Shown in pieces: positions 1 to 7,655 of a stretch of 14,155 nt of DNA. The DNA comes from Candidatus Zixiibacteriota bacterium. GTDB lineage: Bacteria > Zixibacteria > MSB-5A5 > GN15 > PGXB01. Position 1 is the stretch's first letter. Each line of letters begins with the position of its first letter. The translations under genes were made by a program, and so were the position numbers. The stretch spans positions 1 to 14,155 of the forward strand of contig JAAERC010000211.1 in NCBI GenBank assembly GCA_024230695.1, in the 5' to 3' direction. The notes beneath the pieces are model-generated. The model was not told the origin of the DNA. It did not search any database and saw nothing but the letters and a program-made list of their open reading frames with translations.

Positions 1-1629
1 GTTGGGGTTTTCCAGTTTGAGTCGAGTGGTATGCGTGATTACCTGCGTCGTCTCAAACCTGAAAATCTGACCGATCTGACCTCGATGAACGCTTTGTATC
101 GACCCGGCCCGCTTGATTCGGGAATGATCGATACTTATATCGACCGCAAAAAAGGTGTCCAGAAGGTTGAGTTTGACCATCCCAAATTGGAGAAGATCCT
201 GAAAGAGACCTATGGCGTAATTGTTTTTCAGGAACAGGTTCTTCATATAGCCAATGCTATGGCAGGGTACTCGATGGGCAAAGCGGATATTCTGCGAAAG
301 GCGATGGGCAAAAAGCAGGCTGAGTTAATGGCTGAACAGAAAAAAGGATTTTTGGCCGGATGCGCCGAGAAAAAAATAAATTCTAAAACGGCTACCTTAG
401 TTTTTGACCAGATAGAAACTTTTGCCCGTTATGGGTTTAACAAGGCGCATGCGACTGGATATGCCTATGTTGCTTATCAGTGTGGGTATCTGAAGGTACA
501 TTATACGGCTGAGTTTATGGCGGCCAATATGACCTCCGAGACCGATTCATCCGATCGTATTTATAAACTGATGGATGAATGTCGCCACATGAAAATCACC
601 GTTTTACCGCCTGATATTAACAGCTCCTTTAAAGGTTTTACCGTCAAGGATGATAAGATTCGTTTTGGCCTGCTCGCTGTAAAAAATGTTGGCGGGGGAG
701 TGGTCGATGCCATTGTTGAGGCTCGTTTAAAGGATGGTGAATTTAAGAGTTTCTCTGATTTTGTTTCTCGTGTTAATCTCAAAAGTCTAAACCGTCGTGC
801 CGTTGAATCGCTGATCACCGCCGGAGCCTTTGATTCGTTACCAGGCAATCGGGCTCAAAAAGTGGAAATTGTCGAGAAGATGCTTGAGTTTGGGCAAAAA
901 GTTCAGGTCTCAGCCAACTCGGTTGATCTTTTTGCCACCGATGGCGCCAAGATTGAAAGAAAAGAACCTGAAATGTCAGATTTGACTGACTGGCCGATCA
1001 TGGAAAAGCTATCCAAAGAAAAAGAAGTCCTTGGGATATATGTCTCGGGACATCCATTAGATAGATTCCGGTCTGAGCTCGAAAATTTTGGAACCGCCGA
1101 TACCGAAAAAATTGCTAATGTCCGCGATGGCCGCGAGGTTCGGTTTGGAGGAATTATTTCATCATTAAAATTGATGACCGACAAACGGGGCAATCAGATG
1201 GCTTTTGCTACTATTGAGGATTTTAAGGGTTCCACTGAAGTGATAATCTTCTCCGATTGTTTTGAAAAAGGGAAAGATTTTATTAGTCCTGATAAAATCG
1301 TGATGGTGACCGGACGGGTTTCAACTCGTGAGGGCGAGGCTCCAAAGGTGATTTCCAACGACCTTATCTCGGTGGATAATCTGAGTGAGCGTTTTAACTG
1401 CCGGCTGGTCATAAAGATAGATGCCGAAACAGCCGAAAATAAACTAAGCGCCGTTTCCAGCCAATTGGGGAAAAATGTGGGAAAAACGCCAGTTGTTTTT
1501 GCGGCAAGAAAAAATGGAAAAATATATTTTATTAAATCAAAAAGGTTTATGGTGGCACCTCAGAATGAATTGCTTATAAAGCTAAAGGAAATTATGGGTG
1601 ATTCGGCTGTTTTTCTACAGCCACAATAA
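1..1629 (+). CDS. dnaE: DNA polymerase III subunit alpha, C-terminal part (5' end outside window)
   Basis: This is the catalytic subunit of the replicative DNA polymerase. The reading frame is open from base 1 (VGVFQFESSGM), so the gene begins upstream and the ATG at 31 is internal; about 542 codons are visible. In order they show the fingers region (LYRPGPLDSG, then YGVIVFQEQV, then YGFNKAHATGYAYVAYQ near visible residues 143-160), the helix-hairpin-helix stretch (LLAVKNVGGGVVDAI, about 224-238), an OB-fold (about 378-460) and a small C-terminal domain ending at the TAA at 1627-1629. The match to the bacterial DnaE family is collinear to the end. The PHP domain and the palm acidic residues lie upstream of the window and cannot be checked. 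No intrinsic terminator is obvious between this gene and the next one, 75 bp downstream. Confidence 0.97.
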   Translation, partial: VGVFQFESSGMRDYLRRLKPENLTDLTSMNALYRPGPLDSGMIDTYIDRKKGVQKVEFDHPKLEKILKETYGVIVFQEQVLHIANAMAGYSMGKADILRKAMGKKQAELMAEQKKGFLAGCAEKKINSKTATLVFDQIETFARYGFNKAHATGYAYVAYQCGYLKVHYTAEFMAANMTSETDSSDRIYKLMDECRHMKITVLPPDINSSFKGFTVKDDKIRFGLLAVKNVGGGVVDAIVEARLKDGEFKSFSDFVSRVNLKSLNRRAVESLITAGAFDSLPGNRAQKVEIVEKMLEFGQKVQVSANSVDLFATDGAKIERKEPEMSDLTDWPIMEKLSKEKEVLGIYVSGHPLDRFRSELENFGTADTEKIANVRDGREVRFGGIISSLKLMTDKRGNQMAFATIEDFKGSTEVIIFSDCFEKGKDFISPDKIVMVTGRVSTREGEAPKVISNDLISVDNLSERFNCRLVIKIDAETAENKLSAVSSQLGKNVGKTPVVFAARKNGKIYFIKSKRFMVAPQNELLIKLKEIMGDSAVFLQPQ

Positions 1630-1648
1630 TATTATTGGAAACCTTTTT

Positions 1649-1677
1649 TTGACTTTGTGGTTTAAATACTGTAAATT
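1649..1677 (+). promoter_or_regulatory. Possible sigma70-type promoter for the thioredoxin-fold gene pair
   Basis: TTGACT at 1649-1654 and TAAATT at 1672-1677 are separated by 17 bp. The -35 matches consensus at five of six positions and the -10 at four of six. It lies 27 bp upstream of the ATG at 1705, so the two thiol genes could be transcribed separately from dnaE. This was judged by eye only. Confidence 0.4.
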
Positions 1678-1704
1678 AAAGGATAATTAAGCAACGGTGA
1701 ATTT

Positions 1705-2256
1705 ATGAAAAAAATTATTATTAGCCTACTGATACTACTTGCGACGACCCTGATGGTTTCGGCTGACGAAAAATCTGAATCTAAAGATAAATCCAAAGAA
1801 AAGGCAATTATTGATACCAACGCGATTATTTGGCATAAGTATGACGAAGGTATTAAGTTAGCCGAGGAAACCGACCGGCTAATTATGATTAATTTTACAA
1901 CCTCGTGGTGCGGCTACTGCAAAAAAATGAATCGGACCACTTTTAAGGATCCTGAAGTTGTTAAACTACTCAATAATGAATTTGTTAGTATAAAAGTCGA
2001 TTGTGAATCAAAATTGGAGCTCGATGTTGATGGTTACAAAATAACCGAACGAAATCTGGCTCGATCAGAATTTGGTGTTCGAAGTTATCCTGTTTATTGG
2101 TTTATGAAATCAAATAAAGAGAAGCTGGCGCCAATTAAAGGATACCGGGGCACCAATGATTTCCTTGATGCGCTGTATTATATAAAAGACGAATTACATT
2201 TAAAAATAAAATGGGAAGAATATAGAAAACAAGGCGGCCATAAAGGCGAGTTTTAG
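1705..2256 (+). CDS. Exported thioredoxin-fold protein (thioredoxin_7-like)
   Basis: A 183-residue protein with an N-terminal signal peptide (MKKIIISLLILLATTLMVSA, cleavage probably after A20), then a lysine/serine-rich linker and one thioredoxin fold. The redox motif is W68-C69-G-Y-C72, and the cis-proline loop is SYPVYWF with P129. Family knowledge says such proteins act outside the cytoplasm as thiol reductases or thiol-disulfide exchangers; the partner cannot be read from sequence. Its C-terminal part (about 150-183) is charged and lysine-rich. The Shine-Dalgarno is poor (GGTGA at 1695-1699). It is separated from the next thiol oxidoreductase by only 17 bp, so the two are probably co-transcribed and may form a reductant/oxidant pair in the periplasm. 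Confidence 0.85.
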   Translation: MKKIIISLLILLATTLMVSADEKSESKDKSKEKAIIDTNAIIWHKYDEGIKLAEETDRLIMINFTTSWCGYCKKMNRTTFKDPEVVKLLNNEFVSIKVDCESKLELDVDGYKITERNLARSEFGVRSYPVYWFMKSNKEKLAPIKGYRGTNDFLDALYYIKDELHLKIKWEEYRKQGGHKGEF

Positions 2257-2273
2257 TACTGGAGAATAATGAA

Positions 2274-2807
2274 ATGAAAAGATATTTATTAATTTTAACT
2301 GCATTGTTCATAACAATTGCTTTATTAGCATCCTGTTCATCATCCGATGAAAAAACATCATCTGATAAAACCGATGCCACTACCGATACACAAACTCCGG
2401 CCGGTTCCGGTGGTAAATTTATGGCTCTTGATCTTGACGGTAATTTTCACACATCAAAACAGTATGCGGGGAAACCACTTATTCTTAATTTTTGGGGAAC
2501 ATGGTGCCCGCCTTGCCGTAAAGAACTTCCAGATCTGAAAAAAATCTATGCCGAATACAATCCGATGGGCCTGGAGATCATTGGTTTGGCTGTTAATGAT
2601 ACCCCGGAGAAAGTCCGTAATTTTGCCAAACAGTCCGATCTTGATTGGGTGATGCTTATTGCCAATAGAGAATCGGCACTCTCTTATCAGATAGGAGCCG
2701 GCGTCCCGGTTACTATCTTTATCGATAAAGATGGCAATGAGACCGCTCGTGCTATTGGCGCTCGCTCCTATGAATACTTCAAAACCGAAGTTGAAAAGAT
2801 TATTTAA
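2274..2807 (+). CDS. TlpA/ResA-like thiol-disulfide oxidoreductase, lipoprotein
   Basis: A 177-residue membrane-anchored redoxin. The N-terminus has a lipobox, L18-A-S-C21, so the mature protein is probably a lipoprotein, followed by a Ser/Thr/Asp-rich tether of about 25 residues. The redoxin domain runs from about residue 45 to the end, with WGTW-C78-P-P-C81 as the redox centre and a cis-proline at P145 (GVPVTIFID). The CPPC active site and surroundings are those of TlpA/ResA/CcmG-type reductases used in cytochrome c maturation or general periplasmic disulfide reduction; which of these applies is unknown. The start at 2274 is supported by GGAG at 2261-2264. An ATG at 2269 is followed directly by an in-frame TGA (ATGAAATGA) and is not the start. 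Confidence 0.9.
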   Translation: MKRYLLILTALFITIALLASCSSSDEKTSSDKTDATTDTQTPAGSGGKFMALDLDGNFHTSKQYAGKPLILNFWGTWCPPCRKELPDLKKIYAEYNPMGLEIIGLAVNDTPEKVRNFAKQSDLDWVMLIANRESALSYQIGAGVPVTIFIDKDGNETARAIGARSYEYFKTEVEKII

Positions 2808-2826
2808 TTATTTATAATGAATTATT

Positions 2827-2856
2827 AAAGACGGCTCAATTGAGCCGTCTTTTTTT
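2827..2856 (+). terminator. Strong intrinsic terminator, probably bidirectional
   Basis: A perfect inverted repeat with 13-bp arms (2827-2839 and 2840-2852, core ACGGCTCAATTGAGCCGT) is followed by a run of T through 2856. It ends the thiol oxidoreductase transcript 20 bp after its stop. The facing gene ends at 2873 on the other strand, and the same hairpin, with a shorter T tract, probably serves it too. Confidence 0.9.
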
Positions 2857-2872
2857 ATAGGTAGAATTTATA

Positions 2873-3484
2873 TCAACAACCTGGCAAAGCGGCATCTTTA
2901 TAGCAAAAACCAATTATTAATATTGCATCCAGAATATTTATTTCGCCAGAATTGTCAATGTCACCATCAATACCAGAGGGAAGTGGTGCACCATTTCTGT
3001 ATATAAAATTCAGCAAATAGATAGCGTCAAGTATATCCATTGAACCATCCCCCGATATATCAACACAAAATAATGGTGGGATTTCCGCAATATTAGAAAT
3101 GCCGGACCAATTATTTGATTCGTCCGATGTTTTTATGGCAAAATAATATGAGTTATTGAGCGAAAGATTATAAATGGTGCAACTATCCTGGCGCCCATTC
3201 CAAGAGGGGTCAGGGGAAAGGCTCACTTTGGTTGCTGAATTCCACCAACTAATTGTATCAGAACCAATTGGAAAGGAAGAATAACGAATATCATAATTAG
3301 CTCCTCTTCCCAAGCTGTAATCGTCGCCGGGCGCTGACCAAAAAAGTTCAACACTATTTTCAGTTTGTGCATTAATTGGAAATAACAAAGCTATAAAAAG
3401 AAGCCCGGCTATGGTTAAAAATAACTCATTATAAAAATTTCTTCGGTCGTTTAGTACGTTTCTGTGGTAGGATGAAATGCGCAT
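2873..3484 (-). CDS. Exported small protein: Fn3-like module plus dockerin-type repeats (copy A)
   Basis: A 203-residue protein of unknown specific role. After a charged N-terminus there is one hydrophobic segment (about 21-39, ending PINA) that looks like a late signal peptide or anchor. Residues about 44-135 form an Fn3-like beta-sandwich module (VELFWSAPGDD, YDIRYS, YYFAIKTSDESNNWS). The C-terminus carries two dockerin type I calcium loops: D142-x-S-x-D146-G and D175-x-D177-x-S179-G, with aliphatic helices after each. C140 and the terminal C203 bracket the repeats and could form a disulfide. GGAG six bases before the ATG supports the start. It is paralogous to the gene at 3782-4402, with the same domain order and nearly the same length. 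No cohesin is visible in the window. Confidence 0.85.
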   Translation of the reverse strand: MRISSYHRNVLNDRRNFYNELFLTIAGLLFIALLFPINAQTENSVELFWSAPGDDYSLGRGANYDIRYSSFPIGSDTISWWNSATKVSLSPDPSWNGRQDSCTIYNLSLNNSYYFAIKTSDESNNWSGISNIAEIPPLFCVDISGDGSMDILDAIYLLNFIYRNGAPLPSGIDGDIDNSGEINILDAILIIGFCYKDAALPGC

Positions 3485-3675
3485 TATTATCTCCTGGTAT
3501 GGTATCGATGCCTAATTATATGGTGGGAAAATTAACTAAGTCGATATCTGCCATAGGTATGAACAAGGGGGCGGGGCTCGTTCTTAAATGTTTACTCTCT
3601 TTTTTTTTACTCTTCGGCAGGTTCAGTGTGGAGACTGCCTTGTTATTGTTTTCACAAACTTCTTATTTGAGTAGC

Positions 3676-3704
3676 TTTATAATAAATTGTTTTATAAAGT
3701 GCAA
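3676..3704 (-). promoter_or_regulatory. Weak candidate promoter for dockerin protein copy A
   Basis: On the minus strand TTGCAC (3699-3704) and TATAAA (3676-3681) are separated by 17 bp. The -10 is good, the -35 is poor (three of six). The leader to the start at 3484 would be about 185 nt. Apart from this, the 297-bp gap 3485-3781 holds AT-rich sequence with poly-A/T tracts and no gene I can support. Confidence 0.25.
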
Positions 3705-3781
3705 GAAAAAAATTTAAAAAAGATGCATATTGTATACTGAATTGTATAGTATAAAATTTGGTATGCCGGAGAAATTACTTT

Positions 3782-4402
3782 TTATGGTCCGCAAACAGGC
3801 GGGGGGCCGGAATTATGACGATAATTAATTATATACATGGCGTCGGCAACATTGATATCACCCGAATTATCAACATCGCCATTAATCAGTTCTAAAGGTT
3901 CGGAACTATTATTTGTGTATAAGTAATATAGAAGAAATTTAAGGTCGCTTTCATCAATTACCCCATCTTCGCTGACATCGCCACACGAGATTACCGGCAA
4001 TTCAGCAATTTTTGAAATATGGGACCAATTATAGGCCTCATCTGCTGACCTGATTGCAAAATAATAATGTTGATGAATAGATAAATTTTCAATCACACAT
4101 GAGTCTTTTTTCCCTGACCGAGATGGATTTGGAATATTCGTCGCTTTAATTGCTGATTGCCACCACCGAACGGTATCTGTTCCAATAGGTTCGGTTGAAT
4201 AGCGAATATCATAAAATGATGCCTGCCCCCAGTTATTATCATCGCCGTTTGCCGTCCAAATCAATTTCATAATATTATTACCCGTTTCGTTTGATTGTCC
4301 AAAGAGACTCAAGGGAACAAAGGCAATTGTAGAAATAATAAAAAACAGGATAACCGTAACCGGCCGTATGTTATAGCCGATTAGTCCTGAGCGGATGAAC
4401 AT
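3782..4402 (-). CDS. Exported small protein: Fn3-like module plus dockerin-type repeats (copy B)
   Basis: A 206-residue paralog of the protein at 2873-3484. A hydrophobic segment (about 15-35, ending SLFGQ) is the likely signal peptide. The Fn3-like part (about 45-135) shares spaced motifs with copy A: LIWTANGDD, YDIRYSTEPIGTDT, RWWQSA, DSCVIENL and YYFAIRSADEAYNWS. The dockerin part has a first loop D142-x-S-x-D146-G and a second, better loop with D176-x-D178-x-S180-G. Cysteines C140 and C204 again flank the repeat pair. GGAG six bases upstream of the ATG supports the start. The two copies look like an old tandem duplication that has diverged strongly. Secretion and calcium binding are inferred from motifs; the substrate or partner is unknown. 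Confidence 0.85.
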   Translation of the reverse strand: MFIRSGLIGYNIRPVTVILFFIISTIAFVPLSLFGQSNETGNNIMKLIWTANGDDNNWGQASFYDIRYSTEPIGTDTVRWWQSAIKATNIPNPSRSGKKDSCVIENLSIHQHYYFAIRSADEAYNWSHISKIAELPVISCGDVSEDGVIDESDLKFLLYYLYTNNSSEPLELINGDVDNSGDINVADAMYIINYRHNSGPPPVCGP

Positions 4403-4449
4403 CTGTTTCTCCGATTATTCTTGTCTTAGCATTATTTGTGGGCGGGTTA

Positions 4450-4477
4450 AATTTAGGAAAGATAAGTCTATTTTCAA
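4450..4477 (-). promoter_or_regulatory. Candidate promoter for dockerin protein copy B
   Basis: On the minus strand TTGAAA (4472-4477) and TAAATT (4450-4455) are separated by 16 bp, giving a leader of roughly 40 nt to the start at 4402. The rest of the gene-free stretch 4403-4721 is AT-rich; apart from an 18-bp palindrome at 4589-4606 I see nothing in it. Confidence 0.35.
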
Positions 4478-4588
4478 ATCTATACATTGCCGTCTCTCAA
4501 TTTATAATCTTCAATTCCATGAATCCTGATGAGTATAAAAACCTGGTCAAATCCGTAAACATGGAGTACATCAATCTTAGTTATTTTA

Positions 4589-4606
4589 TACAGATTTTAA
4601 TCTGTA
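4589..4606. repeat. Palindrome TACAGATT-TT-AATCTGTA
   Basis: Perfect 8-bp arms with a 2-bp centre. It lies downstream of the double-DsrC gene (stop at 4722) and upstream of dockerin copy B. It has no T tract, so it is a poor terminator. It could be an operator or chance in AT-rich DNA. Confidence 0.4.
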
Positions 4607-4721
4607 GTTGCAATATAAAACAATGATTTCTAAATAATTTTCTATAAAAAATGTCATATAGTAGAGATTATGATTATAGTACAATAATCAACTCAGATAT
4701 TTGTGGTGCTCTTCTGGATTA

Positions 4722-5375
4722 TTATGCAAAAAACGGAAGGCCCGATACTCTGCAGGCGCCTCGTCGGTAACCGCGCGGAAATAATTTGTCTAACTCATCA
4801 AAGCCAATATCATTAGCTTTGCAAACCTCATAAATCGATGGAATATTTTTTGAAGCCGAATAGAAATCTCTTAAATATTTTATGACCTTCCAGTGTTGAT
4901 CAGTCAAACTATCGGGGAGTCCCCAATTTTGAACCACAAAATATGCAAAGCGTTCATTCCAGAGTTCAAAATCTTCCAGAAACCCAAGTTCATTTGTTTT
5001 ATATTCAGTATCTTTATTGTGATGTGTTTCGTATGAGAGCCAAAGATTGGTTTCGCACATATAATTAAAATTAAGTCCCGCGATTTTACATGCCCCGCGA
5101 TGATACCCGGTCGGGAAAAGGGCTCTCAATTTTGTTAATCTGATGTTATTATCCGAGCAGGCCTTCACGACCACAGGAACAGTATTTTCATCAAGGAATT
5201 TTGATCTTAAATAATTTATGAAATCCCAATGTTCTTTTGATAGACCTTCCAAAATACCAAGTTTTTCGGCCATCCCTTTGGCAAAACTGATACTCCACTG
5301 GTCAGAAGGATCGAGAAATCCATGTCGGTCAAGAGTATAAGTTATACCATTAAATTCTATGCTTTGCTGACTCAT
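4722..5375 (-). CDS. Double DsrC/TusE-domain protein (two fused DsrC-like domains)
   Basis: A 217-residue protein made of two DsrC folds in tandem, about 1-110 and 120-217. DsrC is a small sulfur-carrier or disulfide-forming protein that serves DsrMK-type membrane complexes. Repeat 1 shows GFLDPSDQW, LSKEHWDFINYLR and LFPTGYHRGAC96KIAGL; repeat 2 shows GFLEDFELW, LTDQHWKVIKYLR and LFPRGYRRGAC208RVSGL. Canonical DsrC ends with two active cysteines 11 residues apart. Repeat 1 keeps both (C96 and C107) although its tail is rewritten to NFNYMC. Repeat 2 keeps only the inner one (C208) and stops at residue 217, before the place of the outer cysteine. Another cysteine, C73/C185, sits at the same place in both repeats. 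It is the last gene of the dsr-like set, 134 bp after the DsrK-like gene, with an intervening hairpin. AAAGG lies upstream of the ATG. Confidence 0.85.
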   Translation of the reverse strand: MSQQSIEFNGITYTLDRHGFLDPSDQWSISFAKGMAEKLGILEGLSKEHWDFINYLRSKFLDENTVPVVVKACSDNNIRLTKLRALFPTGYHRGACKIAGLNFNYMCETNLWLSYETHHNKDTEYKTNELGFLEDFELWNERFAYFVVQNWGLPDSLTDQHWKVIKYLRDFYSASKNIPSIYEVCKANDIGFDELDKLFPRGYRRGACRVSGLPFFA

Positions 5376-5399
5376 CCCAAAACCTTTGATAAATATTAT

Positions 5400-5436
5400 A
5401 AGTGGCCGCTCACATTTCTATGGAAAGCGACCACTT
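5400..5436 (-). terminator. Intercistronic hairpin (attenuator or partial terminator) between DsrK-like and double-DsrC genes
   Basis: Arms of 11 bp (5400-5410 and 5426-5436) surround a 15-nt loop. On the minus-strand RNA the only non-Watson-Crick pair is a G-U; on the plus strand it would be a C-A mismatch, so the fold suits the operon's direction. A weak, interrupted U-rich stretch follows. It may reduce read-through into, or protect the upstream message from, the last gene. Confidence 0.55.
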
Positions 5437-5509
5437 AATTACAAATACTAAACATCTCTTTTATTCTACTCAAATCTAACCAAAATTTCATGAGTAAAAT
5501 AAATTATTT

Positions 5510-6865
5510 TTACATCACAATCGCCCTCATAACAACATCATGAACGCCTCCGATAGCAACATCGCGTTTATGATGTTCCATCAATTGCATTAATTGTCGT
5601 TTGCAATTTGAGCATGGGGCCGCACAGAATTTGGCTCCGGTATCATCGATCTGTTTAAGCTTCATTTTGCCGGAAACGATCATCCGGAATTCATAGATAT
5701 CGTCCATAGCTGATAATCCTCCACCGCCGCCACAACACCAGTTGTGCTCACGATTCGGAGTCATCTCGCGGAAATCCTCACAACAGGCCTTCATAATAAT
5801 GCGAGGTTCCTCAACAATACCACAGCTACGGCCAAAATTACACGGGTCGTGATATGTCACAGGGTCAGGATTACCGCTTTTGTCCAATTTAAGTGAACCA
5901 TCCTGAACAATTTTGGCAGTGTATTGAAGAACATTGGTGATCTCAAATGGCAGTTTACCCCACCATCCTGCTTTTTCCATGATAAATTTCATTATCCGAT
6001 GCGCATGTCCGCACTCACCCATCATCAGCGTCTTACTTCCCAGTCGTTTGCATTCCTCGACATAAAGCCGGTTATCTTCTTTCATTGCTTTATCATCACC
6101 GGTAAACAAACCATAATTGGCACCATCAAATGCTTTGGAGCTGAGTGTCCAGGAGATACCCATTTTATGAAACACCTTGGCGATACCCATAACTGCTTCG
6201 GGGTTAACCAACAGATCACCCGATGGAGGTACAAAAAACATATCGGCGCCAACCACATCATACGGAATTTTAACATCGACGCCGCACTCGTCTTTTATTT
6301 CTTCTTCGAGAAATCGAACGGTTTCTTTGAAGGCCGCCTCATTGGCACCATCGGTGTTGCCGGTTTCCAGGGAAATATCAATTACCTTTTGAAGCCTTTC
6401 CGGTGTGTAACCCAGCTGGTCGGCAATAGCGCGTCCTTTTCGGGTGACAACCGAATTATCGATAGTCATGGGGCAGAAGGTGGCACATCGACGGCATCCG
6501 GTACATTCATAAAATGCATCAACAAATTTCTTCATGTCGCCATCAAAGTCGCTGGCGCCGACCCATGGCCCAAAAAGTTTGCCCGATGTTGTTTTATATT
6601 TTTTATAGATACCTCGAACCAGATCGGTTCGTTTAGATGGATTACGCAATTCGGTTGGATCACCCTGATATACCGGGCATTGCTCCGCGCAGGTGCCACA
6701 CTTGACACACATATCCATATATAATTTGAGAACCAATGGGCCATTGTCAATGGATGTACAGGCGGCAACTACTGAATCCCGTAACTTTCCGCCCTCTACT
6801 TTTTTCTTGGGGCCGCCAGCCTTACTCAGAGCGGTTTCTTCTTTGGTTGCTTCTATATTTGCCAC
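5510..6865 (-). CDS. DsrK/HdrD-like iron-sulfur protein (heterodisulfide reductase catalytic-type subunit)
   Basis: A 451-residue cytoplasmic subunit predicted to reduce a disulfide, in DsrMK complexes thought to be that of DsrC. Two ferredoxin-type [4Fe-4S] sites are visible: C53-x2-C56-x2-C59-x3-C63-P and C121-x2-C124-x2-C127-x3-C131-P. The C-terminal half carries the CCG-domain cysteines of HdrD/DsrK: GEC284GHAHR, then HDPC342NFGRSC348, NWC377C378GGGGG and FC414AAPC418SNC421. These would hold the noncubane-type catalytic cluster. The start is a GTG at 6863-6865 with GGAG nine bases upstream. It begins 13 bp after the stop of the DsrM-like gene, so the two are translated as a pair. It resembles DsrK most, but could equally be called a generic HdrD-like protein. 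Confidence 0.9.
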   Translation of the reverse strand: MANIEATKEETALSKAGGPKKKVEGGKLRDSVVAACTSIDNGPLVLKLYMDMCVKCGTCAEQCPVYQGDPTELRNPSKRTDLVRGIYKKYKTTSGKLFGPWVGASDFDGDMKKFVDAFYECTGCRRCATFCPMTIDNSVVTRKGRAIADQLGYTPERLQKVIDISLETGNTDGANEAAFKETVRFLEEEIKDECGVDVKIPYDVVGADMFFVPPSGDLLVNPEAVMGIAKVFHKMGISWTLSSKAFDGANYGLFTGDDKAMKEDNRLYVEECKRLGSKTLMMGECGHAHRIMKFIMEKAGWWGKLPFEITNVLQYTAKIVQDGSLKLDKSGNPDPVTYHDPCNFGRSCGIVEEPRIIMKACCEDFREMTPNREHNWCCGGGGGLSAMDDIYEFRMIVSGKMKLKQIDDTGAKFCAAPCSNCKRQLMQLMEHHKRDVAIGGVHDVVMRAIVM

Positions 6866-6878
6866 AGTAATATCTCCT

Positions 6879-7577
6879 TTAAGACTTCTGAATTACGGTT
6901 TGAGTGAAAAAGATCCCTCCAAAATGCATGATCTTGCTGAATGGAATAAATATTATGAGGATCTGCGCCAATAAGAAATGCATCATAAACATCCCGCTTT
7001 GAGGAATAATTGATGCGGTTACAGAAAATGTTAAAAGATTCTGGAAATATAATCGGGTAGTACTGAGATCAAAATGCTCGGCGAATCTCATATAATCACC
7101 GGTTAATAATATGGCAATTATCATAAGCAGAGCAAAATAATCCGTTACATTTGAAATCTCTTTTACCCTCAGGATCATCAGTCTCCGAAGAATCAGCGCT
7201 ATCGCACAAATTAATATGATAACACCGGCGATACCGCCCGATACCGCACTCATTGTGTCTGCATTAATTCCCAATGCCGCCCATAGGCCAGGAAAATCGG
7301 TAAAAACACGAATATGTCCAATTACAATCAATGCCAGAGTAGCATGGAATACCCATGCCATGATCCAGAGTGCTTTATCGCCCTTAAATAGACTTGGAAA
7401 TAAAAACGATTCCTTAATAACTCTGAAGAAAGAGGCCGATCCGCTTTTTGGAGCCGGAAAAAGAGTTAGCGCTCCAGGCTGGGGGGTCTTGCTCCATATA
7501 TATAATCTGTAAAGCATTCCTACGACAAAGATAAGAATCGTAACATAAGGTAAAATTTGAAATATTGCCGTTTTCAA
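6879..7577 (-). CDS. DsrM/NarI-like dihaem cytochrome b membrane subunit
   Basis: A 232-residue integral membrane protein of the nitrate reductase gamma/DsrM family. Hydrophobic segments lie near residues 7-27, 71-93, 112-133, 146-161 and 195-215. Candidate haem b ligands are two histidine pairs: H78 and H88 (WVFHATLALIVIGH) and H200 and H218 (MMHFLLAQ and IMHFGG). In DsrMK such a subunit passes electrons between membrane quinol and the iron-sulfur partner, here the adjacent DsrK-like protein. The start is a TTG at 7575-7577, chosen because GGAG stands six bases upstream and no ATG fits before the first membrane helix. The 232-residue length is close to NarI and shorter than classical DsrM. 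It follows the single DsrC gene by 78 bp. Confidence 0.88.
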   Translation of the reverse strand: MKTAIFQILPYVTILIFVVGMLYRLYIWSKTPQPGALTLFPAPKSGSASFFRVIKESFLFPSLFKGDKALWIMAWVFHATLALIVIGHIRVFTDFPGLWAALGINADTMSAVSGGIAGVIILICAIALILRRLMILRVKEISNVTDYFALLMIIAILLTGDYMRFAEHFDLSTTRLYFQNLLTFSVTASIIPQSGMFMMHFLLAQILIIFIPFSKIMHFGGIFFTQTVIQKS

Positions 7578-7655
7578 GATGTTCTCCTTTCCAAAAGAAA
7601 CAGTTTTATATAATTTTCTTAAATCAAACTCAATTGTTTTGTCAGCTCCTACTCT

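Noticed and set aside
3472..3717. An 81-codon plus-strand frame between the two dockerin genes
   Set aside because: It overlaps the start of dockerin copy A, runs through poly-T and AT-rich sequence and shows no domain or ribosome binding site.
2873..4402. A cellulosome component
   Set aside because: The dockerin-type repeats are not joined to any glycoside hydrolase or carbohydrate-binding domain, and no cohesin is visible.
4438..4626. A 62-codon plus-strand frame in the gap before the double-DsrC gene
   Set aside because: No ribosome binding site, no domain, AT-rich composition, and a palindrome inside it; noncoding is simpler.
5924..6724. A 266-codon plus-strand open frame opposite the DsrK-like gene
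   Set aside because: It is fully antisense to a well-supported gene with intact iron-sulfur motifs, has no recognisable domain and looks like a codon-bias shadow.
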